From Acidobacteriota bacterium (GTDB lineage: Bacteria > Acidobacteriota > Vicinamibacteria > Marinacidobacterales > Marinacidobacteraceae), in assembly GCA_022822745.1 (NCBI GenBank), contig JAJEAO010000026.1:1-35064 (forward strand): a DNA stretch of 35,064 nucleotides, given 5' to 3'. Below the pieces are notes generated by a model that ran no database searches, was not told the DNA's origin, and saw only the letters and a list, made by a program, of their open reading frames with translations. Both the position numbers and the translations under genes were made by a program. The stretch's first letter is position 1. Each line of letters begins with the position of its first letter. This document shows positions 23,711-30,722 of this stretch, in pieces.

Positions 23711-24731
23711 GGCCCTCGCTCTCTTCGTCGCGGGACTCGTCGGGTGCGCCTCGCCCGCGCCTGACCGGACCGCGCTCCGGGGCGAGGCGTTCGGGACGAC
23801 CTGGACGGTCCGGCTGCGCGCCCCGGCGGCTGACGGTCTCCAGGCCCGCATCGAGACGGTTCTCGAGGAGGTGGACCGGAGCATGTCCGGCTGGAGGCCG
23901 GACTCCGAGGTCTCGCGGCTGAACCGGGCGGCGGGCGCCGTCGAGGTCACCGAGCCGCTCGCCGAAGTCGTCGAGGCGGCGCTCGAGATCCACCGCGCGT
24001 CGGGGGGCGCATTCGACATCACGGTCGGCCCGCTGCTTCCGCTGTTCGGATTCGGGCCCGGCGCCGATCCGGACGCGCCGCCGCCGGACGAGCGCTCGCT
24101 CGAGGCCGCCCGGTCCCTCGTGGGGCCTGGCGCGGTGGAGGTGATCCGCCGCGAGGGCGATCCACCGACGCTGCGGAAGTCGCATCCCGGAGTCGCGCTC
24201 GATCTCTCCGCGATCGCCAAGGGCCATGCCGTGGACCGGGTCGCGGAGGAGCTTCGAGCGGCCGGCCACGACGAGCACCTCGTCGAGATCGGGGGCGAGA
24301 TCCTGGTGGCGGGGGAGTGGACCGTCGGGGTCGAGGTTCCGCTCCCCGGCCCGGGACGCCGGGTGGCGCGGTCCTTCCGCGTTGCCGACCGCGCCGTGGC
24401 CACCTCCGGCGGCTACCGCGACTTCCGCGAGGCTCCCACCGCCCCCGACGCCGCCCCGCGTCTCCTGACCCACATCCTCGATCCCCGCGTCGGCCGCCCG
24501 GTGGAGCGGCCGCAGGGCTCGGTCACCGTTCTCGCCGACACCTGCCTGGAGGCCGACGCCTGGGCCACCGCGCTCTTCGTCCTCGGCCCGGACGACGGGC
24601 TCGCTCTCGCCGACCGCCTCGGCCTCGCTGCCCTCTTTCTCCTCGTCGAGGCGGACTCGGGTCCCGTCCGCGAGCGCGCGAGCCGCGCCTTCACTGCCTG
24701 GGTCGCGGATGGAGAGGCCACCGCCCCCTGA
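23709..24731 (+). CDS. apbE: ApbE-type FAD:protein FMN transferase (lipoprotein), start unclear
   Basis: The frame encodes ApbE, which attaches FMN to the threonine of NqrB and NqrC. It starts with a lipoprotein signal, ALALFVAGLVGCASPAPD, with lipobox LVGC. Conserved motifs: AFGTTWTVRL; ALDLSAIAKGHAVDRVAEEL; LVEIGGEILVAG; VATSGGYRDF; HILDPRVGRPVE; and CLEADAWATALFVLG. Its position after nqrF matches its role. The first ATG is at 23871 and would remove the signal and the first strand. Between the in-frame stop at 23637-23639 and 23871 there is no ATG, GTG or TTG in this frame. The coordinate here is where coding character begins. A rare start codon, a frameshift from nqrF, or one assembly error near 23690-23710 could each explain it. 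Confidence 0.9.
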   Translation, partial: RALALFVAGLVGCASPAPDRTALRGEAFGTTWTVRLRAPAADGLQARIETVLEEVDRSMSGWRPDSEVSRLNRAAGAVEVTEPLAEVVEAALEIHRASGGAFDITVGPLLPLFGFGPGADPDAPPPDERSLEAARSLVGPGAVEVIRREGDPPTLRKSHPGVALDLSAIAKGHAVDRVAEELRAAGHDEHLVEIGGEILVAGEWTVGVEVPLPGPGRRVARSFRVADRAVATSGGYRDFREAPTAPDAAPRLLTHILDPRVGRPVERPQGSVTVLADTCLEADAWATALFVLGPDDGLALADRLGLAALFLLVEADSGPVRERASRAFTAWVADGEATAP

Positions 24732-24851
24732 TCCGCGACGATCGAGGATCCAGGACGCCGCAACAGCCTCAGGAGCTCGTTGCCGACGGGGGGTGGCCCC
24801 ACGAACGCCGTCGCGGGTCGGACATCGGGATTCGGTCCGTTTCCCGCGCGG

Positions 24852-25928
24852 TCAGGACACTTCGGGACTCCCTGCCGGCTCGGCTGCCGTCCAGAGTGGA
24901 TCGGCGCAGCTCGTCATCGACACCCGGCCGGCCCGGAGCTCCCTGACTCGCTTGCGCCAGCGGCAGGGGATCCCCTGGGCGCCGAATCGGGCTCCGAGCA
25001 CCGCTCCGACGACTGCGCCATTCGTGTCCGTGTCGCCGCCGGCCTCGACGATGTCCCGCAGTCCCCCTTCGAAGCCCGTCGCCCTCCAGTACGACGCCAG
25101 AGCCGCCTTCAGGGTCAGGAGCGTGTATCCCCTGTTTCGCCCGTCCAGGTGCAGATCTTCGACTTCACTGCACCATGCCTGCTCCACCGTGTGGCGCACC
25201 GAAGCGGGAATGCGGTCCTCGACTCCGTAGCGCTCGAGCTCCGCGAGGGAGCCCCTCACCCCCTTGATGCTGGCTTCGAGCAACTCATCGGCAGACAACC
25301 ACTCGCCGCGCAACGCACCCGCGATGGCGAAGTTCAGCACGACGCACGACCAGCCGCAGCGCCGGTCCCAGTGGGTCGGCACCGCGCTGACGTAGCTGTT
25401 GCGCGCCAGGGCGACCGGATCACGGAACCACCGAATCGCGATCGGCGCGCAGCGCATCAGGGCACCGTTTCCGGCGTTGCCGAACTGCCCCGCTCTTGCC
25501 CAGGCAGTTCGTGAAGCCCCCTCGATCGACACGCCAGCGGGTTCGCGAGCGCACCCGGTGCGCCGGTTGCGCAGGAGCCGCTGCGGATACCTTCCACCGT
25601 ACCGGCTCAGCACTCGCCCCGTCAGTCCCCCCATACCGGCGCCGTTGGTCTCGGCCCAGTCCCAGAAGCGCCGGCCCAGGTTGTCCAGACACAGCGGCCC
25701 GGCGGCGGCTGCCTCTGCGAGCACGTTGGCCTGCGCGATGTCGTCATCGTCGGGATACCCCGGCAGGGCAGTCACTTCGCGGATGCCCTCCGGATATCGA
25801 CGCCGGATCCGGTCCCGGGACCAGCCCTCGAAGCAGATGCCGAAGAGATTGCCGACAGCGAGTCCGACCATCGCGCCGCGGGCGCGGTCGAGCGCCTCGG
25901 GACCAGTCGTGGGCGGTCCGCGCATCAT
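24852..25928 (-). CDS. ADP-ribosylglycohydrolase family protein
   Basis: A 358-residue protein of the DraG/ARH family. It opens ARGAMVGLAVGNLFGICFEG. It has the paired-metal acidic motif YPDDDDIAQANVLAE, then NAGNGALMRCAPIAI and VPTHWDRRCG. Near the end is the second metal site EAGGDTDTNGAVVGAVLGAR. All metal-coordinating aspartates expected for Mg/Mn-dependent ADP-ribosyl hydrolysis are present, so it is probably active. It removes ADP-ribose from proteins or small molecules; the substrate is unknown. It faces away from the apbE gene on the opposite strand. ARPP-1-like and NrtR-like genes lie 5-6 kb to the left. Confidence 0.9.
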   Translation of the reverse strand: MMRGPPTTGPEALDRARGAMVGLAVGNLFGICFEGWSRDRIRRRYPEGIREVTALPGYPDDDDIAQANVLAEAAAAGPLCLDNLGRRFWDWAETNGAGMGGLTGRVLSRYGGRYPQRLLRNRRTGCAREPAGVSIEGASRTAWARAGQFGNAGNGALMRCAPIAIRWFRDPVALARNSYVSAVPTHWDRRCGWSCVVLNFAIAGALRGEWLSADELLEASIKGVRGSLAELERYGVEDRIPASVRHTVEQAWCSEVEDLHLDGRNRGYTLLTLKAALASYWRATGFEGGLRDIVEAGGDTDTNGAVVGAVLGARFGAQGIPCRWRKRVRELRAGRVSMTSCADPLWTAAEPAGSPEVS

Positions 25929-26119
25929 GGCCCGTCGCTCCTCGACGCCGGAGCGGGCCGAGCTGGCGCAGCGGCGTCCGGCGCCCGACAGGTTCCGGCG
26001 AGCGGCGCAGGGCTCCTGGGCGAGCTGGACGCGCCAAGGCGTGAAAGGGCCCGCGGAGGAGACTCCGGTTCGATCGGTCGCGAGAGTGCCGGGACGGCCT
26101 TCGACTCGGCCACGGAGAA

Positions 26120-26578
26120 TCAGGGAGGTGGCAGCGGCCCGTGGTGCACCTGCAGGAACGTCTCGATGCGCGTCAGGCGATCCGAGACATGGCGGAGCTC
26201 TCCATGCATCTCCAACCGGAGACCGTCCATCTCCTCCCGGAGAGTCCCGATCTCCTCCCGGAGGGTTCCGATCTCTTCCCGGAGGCTCCCGATCTCCTCG
26301 CGCAGATTCTGCTGGCCCTCGAGCATCTGCCCGCTGAGGGCGGTGTAGCCCACGGCGCCCGCTGTCACCACGGCGGCTAGGAGCGCGAACACAGCGGCGA
26401 GGAGAGCGATGAGGAGGCGCTCGATTCGGACGATCGGTTCGGCGGAGCCCGCCGCTCGCGCCGCTGCGGCTGGCTTCATCGCCGGGGACCGAGCCTCATT
26501 CGGGTCAGTATAGGTTCGCTCCCGAGAGTCGGATGGCGCGGTCCCGGTCGTTGTGGCATGGGTGGCGGTCTCGTTCAT
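26120..26578 (-). CDS. Single-pass membrane protein with heptad-repeat coiled coil
   Basis: A 152-residue protein, ATG 26578 with GGAGG about 9 bases ahead. N-terminal ~45 residues are polar and alanine-rich. Residues ~50-80 are a membrane helix (LLIALLAAVFALLAAVVTAG). Then comes GQQNLREEIGSLREEIGTLR repeating REEIGTL heptads and ending LEMHGELRHVSDRLTRIETF. Four 21-base units (26229-26312) encode the heptads, so the coiled coil has grown by tandem duplication. Such short anchored coiled-coil proteins occur near many genes; no function can be named. Confidence 0.72.
   Translation of the reverse strand: MNETATHATTTGTAPSDSRERTYTDPNEARSPAMKPAAAARAAGSAEPIVRIERLLIALLAAVFALLAAVVTAGAVGYTALSGQMLEGQQNLREEIGSLREEIGTLREEIGTLREEMDGLRLEMHGELRHVSDRLTRIETFLQVHHGPLPPP
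26229..26312 (-). repeat. 21-bp tandem repeats encoding REEIGTL heptads
   Basis: Four adjacent 21-base units, three closely alike and the fourth diverged. Each encodes one heptad of the coiled coil, so copy-number change would keep both frame and heptad phase. Confidence 0.85.
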
Positions 26579-26983
26579 GGGTGGAATGCCTCCATCCCGA
26601 CATGACGGAAGCCGGGGTCCGATGTCCCGTTTTCCGAGGCGCATTTCAGCCCGGACGATGGGCTCGCTCTCCTCCGCGGCCTCGTGCTCGCCGCGCTGTT
26701 CCTGGTCGTCGGCCGGCCCTGGATCCTCTTCGGGAACCGGCGATCCGGGCCTGGACTCCGTGAGGCGGCGGCAGGCGCTGTGAGTGACGAGCCTGCTCTT
26801 GCCACGGGACTTCCCTCCCGCCCGCTACCATGGACCTCAAGAATGCTCGCGGATGCGCGATCCGGCCTGCCCCCCTCTGAGGGACACGTCATGTCGCAGT
26901 CCCGCGGCACAATTCCCGTCAACCTTGCTGAACGACCCCCGCAGGCGACCCCGCTGCGGCGCCAGGCCAAGGAGGTGTCCGGG
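26579..26983. other. Intergenic region before the methyltransferase gene
   Basis: About 400 bases. One frame around 26640-26770 has a membrane-like stretch (LVLAALFLVVGRPWILFG) that could be a remnant, but it has no clear start and runs straight into the methyltransferase frame. Nothing else is supported. An ATG at 26891 would extend the methyltransferase by 31 residues; the SD before 26984 argues against it. Confidence 0.4.
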
Positions 26984-28126
26984 ATGGCCGGTTTCTATGA
27001 GTTCTTCGCCGGAGGTGGCATGGCGCGGCTCGGCCTCGGCTCGGCGTGGACCTGTCTCTTCGCGAATGACATCGACGCGAAGAAGTGCGAGACGTATGGG
27101 CGCAACTGGGGGCGTGCAGAGCTGAAGCAGGGCGACGTGGGTCGCCTCACGACTTCTGACCTGCCTGGAGTCGCCGACCTGGCGTGGGCCTCGTTCCCCT
27201 GCCAGGACTTGTCGGTTGCCGGGACCGGGGCCGGGCTTGGCGGCAAGCGGTCCGGCACGTTCTGGTCTTTCTGGGGGCTCATGGAGGCTCTCCGCGAGGA
27301 ACGGCGTGCGCCGTCCGTCGTCGTCCTGGAGAATGTGGCGGGCGCCTTGACCTCGCACGGTGGAAAGGACTTCGCTGCGATTGGAGATGTGGTGGCCCGC
27401 ACCGGCTATCGTTTCGGCGCTCTCGTCGTGGATGCGGTCCACTTCCTTCCACAGTCTCGCCCCCGGCTCTTCGTGATCGCCGCGAACCGGGATCTTCCGA
27501 TTCCGACGGCGGTTGTTCGGTCTTCCCCCGACCCGTCCTGGTCCACTCGCAGCCTCGAGCGCGCCGCCTGCGGGCTCCCCACGCACGCGAAGTCGGCCTG
27601 GATCTGGTGGAGCCTTCCGTTGCCGTCGCCACGAACCGCCGAGCTGCTGGACATCCTTGATGACGACCCCAACGGCGTGGCTTGGCATTCGGTCGCCGAG
27701 ACCCGGAGGCTGCTCGGTCTCATGACCCCCCTGAATCGGGCCAAGGTCACTCGGGCGCAGGGCGAGAGGCGCCTGACCGTCGGGGCCGTCTATCGGAGAA
27801 CCCGAATGGAGAAAGGCGTCCGACGGCAGCGAGCCGAGATCCGGTTCGACGGCCTTGCGGGGTGCCTGCGGACTGGGAGCGGCGGCTCCAGTCGGCAGAT
27901 CATCATGACTGTGAATGGCGAGCGGATCCGGTCACGCCTGCTCTCCGCTCGCGAGGCGGCGCGTCTCATGGGGCTTCCGGACGACTACCGAATGCCGAAG
28001 AACTATCGAGACGGCTACCACCTCGCCGGAGATGGAGTCGCGGTGCCCGTCGTGCGGCACATCGGCAAGCACATCCTGGAACCCCTCGTGGCCTCCCGCC
28101 GGACAGCAGCTCGCGCAGCAGCCTGA
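26984..28126 (+). CDS. C5-cytosine DNA methyltransferase
   Basis: A 380-residue protein with the ordered motifs of m5C methyltransferases: motif I FYEFFAGGGMARLGLG, motif IV SFPCQDLS with the catalytic cysteine, motif VI VVLENVAG, motif VIII QSRPRLFVIA. The C-terminal motifs IX and X follow: RLLSAREAARLMGLPDDY and LAGDGVAVPVVRHI. The target-recognition region lies between. It protects host DNA by methylating cytosine in its recognition site. AAGGAGGTG lies about 8 bases before ATG 26984. The DUF4928 gene begins 8 bases after the stop, and a vsr gene follows, completing a type II restriction-modification cassette. Confidence 0.93.
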   Translation: MAGFYEFFAGGGMARLGLGSAWTCLFANDIDAKKCETYGRNWGRAELKQGDVGRLTTSDLPGVADLAWASFPCQDLSVAGTGAGLGGKRSGTFWSFWGLMEALREERRAPSVVVLENVAGALTSHGGKDFAAIGDVVARTGYRFGALVVDAVHFLPQSRPRLFVIAANRDLPIPTAVVRSSPDPSWSTRSLERAACGLPTHAKSAWIWWSLPLPSPRTAELLDILDDDPNGVAWHSVAETRRLLGLMTPLNRAKVTRAQGERRLTVGAVYRRTRMEKGVRRQRAEIRFDGLAGCLRTGSGGSSRQIIMTVNGERIRSRLLSAREAARLMGLPDDYRMPKNYRDGYHLAGDGVAVPVVRHIGKHILEPLVASRRTAARAAA

Positions 28127-28134
28127 GGGAAGGC

Positions 28135-29067
28135 GTGGCTGAGCATTGGGAGGTTCCGATCCATGGCTTTGCCGAAGAGAAGGGCCGAAAGGGCAAAGGC
28201 GCGCTCTCTGTCTTCTTGTTCGTCACCGACAAGGCGCGCTCCGAAGGCCTGCCCCTGGATCCGTCCGACCTCGTCACGGATGGAGGCGGCCAGGTCCGGG
28301 GTCTCGGCGTGCGCGCCGTCCAGAACATCCTGGCGCGGCACGACATTCAGGCCGTGCTCGCCAAGGAGGGTGGACGCACGAGCCGGAACAGCCCCCGCAA
28401 CATGAAGGCCTATGTGCGCCTTCTCAACCGCCTTGATCGCGAAGCCCCGGTTGACCTGGATCGGGTGGAGGAATTCTGGATTGGGCGGGTAAGGCTTTTC
28501 CTCGCGGGAAAGCCATTCAAGTTGCGGCTTGACGCCAGGTCCAGCTTACGCAGCGTGGTTCAGGATCTCGTACTCCAAGCCGAACGGAAGCAGCAGAAGG
28601 CTCCCGGGAGAACGGATGTCGGCGCGGTCTTGCAGCACCTCGTCGGCGCCAAGCTTGAGCGCGCGATGGGCCGGGGGCGTCTGGTGCATCACAGCTATTC
28701 CACGGCGGATGCCGCGACGGCGCGCAGGGGAGACTTCGAGGTCGGTGACACGGTCGTGCATGTCACGGCTGCGCCGAGCGAGTCCGTGATCCGTGAGTGC
28801 CGGGCCAATCTCGAAGCTGGGCGGCATCCCGTTCTTGTGACGCTCTCCAGCAGGATGCCGGTCGCGCTCGGGCTCTCGGACCAGGCGGGCTTGGCTGGCC
28901 GACTCGACGTGTTCGACATCGAGCAGTTTCTGGGGCTCAACATCTACGAATGGACCGAATTCAGAAGCGAGAATCGGCGCAGTCTGCTGCGGAAGTTCGT
29001 CAAGTGCTATAACCAGATCGTGGGAGAAGTCGAAACAGATCCCAGCTTGCGGATCGAGGTCAAGTAG
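28135..29067 (+). CDS. DUF4928 protein, likely type II restriction endonuclease
   Basis: A 310-residue protein with a GTG start, GAGGGAAGG directly ahead. It has the DUF4928 pattern: KGRKGKGALSVFLFVTDKAR, GLGVRAVQNILARHDI, SRNSPRNMKAYVRLLNRLDR, and GDFEVGDTVVHVTAAPSES. The last has an acidic F-E-V-G-D-T core and a beta strand often seen in PD-(D/E)XK nucleases. DUF4928 genes are usually adjacent to C5 methyltransferase genes, and their products are taken as the cutting partner. The exact catalytic residues cannot be proved by eye. It is flanked without gaps by the methyltransferase and vsr. Confidence 0.85.
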   Translation: MAEHWEVPIHGFAEEKGRKGKGALSVFLFVTDKARSEGLPLDPSDLVTDGGGQVRGLGVRAVQNILARHDIQAVLAKEGGRTSRNSPRNMKAYVRLLNRLDREAPVDLDRVEEFWIGRVRLFLAGKPFKLRLDARSSLRSVVQDLVLQAERKQQKAPGRTDVGAVLQHLVGAKLERAMGRGRLVHHSYSTADAATARRGDFEVGDTVVHVTAAPSESVIRECRANLEAGRHPVLVTLSSRMPVALGLSDQAGLAGRLDVFDIEQFLGLNIYEWTEFRSENRRSLLRKFVKCYNQIVGEVETDPSLRIEVK

Positions 29068-29538
29068 ATGCCGGGGTCGGATGCCGCCCGCACGAGAACG
29101 ATGCGCGCCGTGCGCAGTCGAGATACGGGGCCTGAAATGACGGTGCGCCGCCTGACCCATTCCATGGGTTACCGCTACCGACTGCATGTGCGCGCCTTAC
29201 CCGGCGCTCCGGATCTCGTCTTCTCGGCTAGGCGGGCCGTGATCTTCGTTCACGGGTGCTTCTGGCATCAGCACGACTGTCCGAGGGGATCGAGGATCCC
29301 GAAGACTCGGCGGGAGTACTGGCTGCCGAAGCTTCGGGGAAACCGCGAGCGAGACGGGAGACACCAGGAGGCTCTGGCCGAGGCAGGCTGGCGAGTCCTC
29401 GTCATCTGGGAGTGCCAGCTCCGAGACGAGAGTCAGCTCCGCTGTCGCATTCGCACATTCCTCGATTCGGTCTCCGGTGATACCCGAACGCTTGGCATTC
29501 CAAGCGCGCCTGAGGCTGGCGTCTCCTCGCCGCCCTGA
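29068..29538 (+). CDS. vsr: Very short patch repair endonuclease (Vsr)
   Basis: A 156-residue protein with the Vsr pattern: RTMRAVRSRDTGPEMTVRRL, YRYRLHVRALPGAPDLVFSA, VIFVHGCFWHQHDCPRG, RREYWLPKLRGNRERDGRHQ, and WRVLVIWECQL. It includes the catalytic D of PDLVF and the FVHGCFWH metal/zinc region. Vsr nicks beside T:G mismatches made by deamination of 5-methylcytosine, so it repairs damage caused by the neighbouring methyltransferase. Starts at the base after the DUF4928 stop. Confidence 0.94.
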   Translation: MPGSDAARTRTMRAVRSRDTGPEMTVRRLTHSMGYRYRLHVRALPGAPDLVFSARRAVIFVHGCFWHQHDCPRGSRIPKTRREYWLPKLRGNRERDGRHQEALAEAGWRVLVIWECQLRDESQLRCRIRTFLDSVSGDTRTLGIPSAPEAGVSSPP

Positions 29539-29942
29539 TCCTCCGATGATTCGGACTGCGCGAGCACCTCAGACCGTCATTGCGTTCCGTGAAGGAGTGG
29601 AACGAGTTCTGGACACGGTTCGTGAGATGAGTTGTCGAGCCTGAAAGGGACATCCGATCGGCGGACCCAATCGACCTGTCACGCGCGACTCGGGGCCGCG
29701 ACCCCCTGTTTCCGCCGCCGCACCACCGCACCGACCTGCGTCTGGCTGGTCGAGCCCGCACGATTGCGATCTGGCTGAGTGAGGTCATCAGCGAATGTCG
29801 CGTCCAGGTGGGAATCAGACATCCGCTGCGGGCTCAAGCCTGCCACCAGGAGCGGCTGGCCCGCTCCCGGTATCGGGCGGTCGGGGGCGAGGATGCTGTC
29901 CTCATCACCGTTGGGGCGGCAGCGGCGGGTAGGATGGGCCGG
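29539..29942. other. Intergenic region after vsr
   Basis: About 400 bases with no convincing gene on either strand; open frames are short and arginine/serine-rich. It contains small GC-rich inverted stretches (around 29690-29705) without a T tract. I see no RNA gene. Confidence 0.35.
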
Positions 29943-30134
29943 ATGCTGGAGACGCTCGGGGTTCTGCTTCTGACCGCGGTCGTCGTGGTCGGATCCGTGT
30001 TCCTCCTCGGACTCGGGACGCTGCTTCGGCGGCGGTGCGATCTGCGCCGCTGCGGGGAGGCGGATGCGCCGGAGTGCGTCGGTTGCCCCGGCGCCGGGCG
30101 CGAGGAGCGACCCGCTGCAGGCTTCGAGGCCTGA
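29943..30134 (+). CDS. Small membrane protein with C-terminal cysteines, possible NqrM
   Basis: A 63-residue protein: an N-terminal helix (LETLGVLLLTAVVVVGSVFL), a short basic stretch (LLRRR), then four cysteines in RRCDLRRCGEADAPECVGCP and an alanine-rich end. The layout of one helix followed by a basic stretch and a C...C...C-x-x-C cluster resembles NqrM (DUF539), needed to put iron into the NqrD/NqrE site, and this genome has an nqr locus. But canonical NqrM has a clear SCGG motif, which is absent here. It is therefore a candidate, not an assignment. ATG 29943 has only a weak SD (AGGA). Confidence 0.45.
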   Translation: MLETLGVLLLTAVVVVGSVFLLGLGTLLRRRCDLRRCGEADAPECVGCPGAGREERPAAGFEA

Positions 30135-30140
30135 CCCGCC

Positions 30141-30464
30141 CTACTCCGGGTCGCTGATCCGCGCCGTGAGGGCCCAGCCCTCGTGCTCGGCGAGCGCCGC
30201 CACGACGCGGGTCAGGTGCTCCGCCCTCGGGTTGCCCTTCGGCCCCAGCATCCGCATGAGGCTCTTCTCGTGGATGCCGGTCGCTTCCGAGAGCCGGGCG
30301 AACCCGATCGTGGCGTTCACATAGCGGCGCAGCCCGGATCGCATCCCGGGCAGATCTCCGGCGAGGAAGGCGTCGAGCCCTTCGGCGAGGAGCGCCGCCC
30401 GGAGCCGGGGATCGCGGGTGGCCGGAGCCCGGACCCCGTGTCGAAACGTGCGGCGGATCGGCAA
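30141..30464 (-). CDS. HigA-like helix-turn-helix repressor (antitoxin type)
   Basis: A 107-residue protein with a TTG start and no visible SD. Its C-terminal two-thirds reads LRRYVNATIGFARLSEATGI, then HEKSLMRMLGPKGNPRAEHL and TRVVAALAEHEG, the pattern of the HigA_2-type antitoxin/regulator family. The helix-turn-helix is LSEATGI-HEKSLMRML. The N-terminal arm has DAFLAGDLPGMRSG. No toxin gene (HigB) is visible beside it: the next genes are a small membrane protein and the TonB receptor. Its inverted-repeat operator lies 12 bases upstream. It is probably a solitary autorepressor. Confidence 0.78.
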   Translation of the reverse strand: MPIRRTFRHGVRAPATRDPRLRAALLAEGLDAFLAGDLPGMRSGLRRYVNATIGFARLSEATGIHEKSLMRMLGPKGNPRAEHLTRVVAALAEHEGWALTARISDPE

Positions 30465-30476
30465 GAGTCAGAGTAT

Positions 30477-30528
30477 CGTATGCGTTACCAAATGTGAATC
30501 GGCAGGGGAGTAGATGGTAACACATACG
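30477..30528. promoter_or_regulatory. Long-spaced inverted repeat upstream of the HigA-like gene
   Basis: CGTATGCGTTACCA at 30477-30490 pairs with TGGTAACACATACG at 30515-30528 at 13 of 14 positions, with a 24-base spacer. It is AT-rich and just upstream of the HigA-like start (30464). The two arms could each bind one dimer, or form a hairpin. A natural site for autorepression. Confidence 0.65.
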
Positions 30529-30722
30529 CTATTCTCACCCTGTGGTTGCGGCAGTCTGGAGGTGGGTCGTCCGTAGCCTCGGTGTCTGTCACTGGAGAGT
30601 CCGCGGGAATTCCTTGAAAAGTTCGCGTCACCGGTAGAGGATTCCCGCGACCGTGGCGCTCCCGTCCCGACCAGGCTCGGGTTAGCGCCCCCATCGCTCT
30701 ACTTTTCCTGCGGGGTGACCCC

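Noticed and set aside
25925..26113. 62-aa minus-strand ORF between the glycohydrolase and membrane genes
   Set aside because: Serine/proline/arginine-rich, no SD and no recognisable features.
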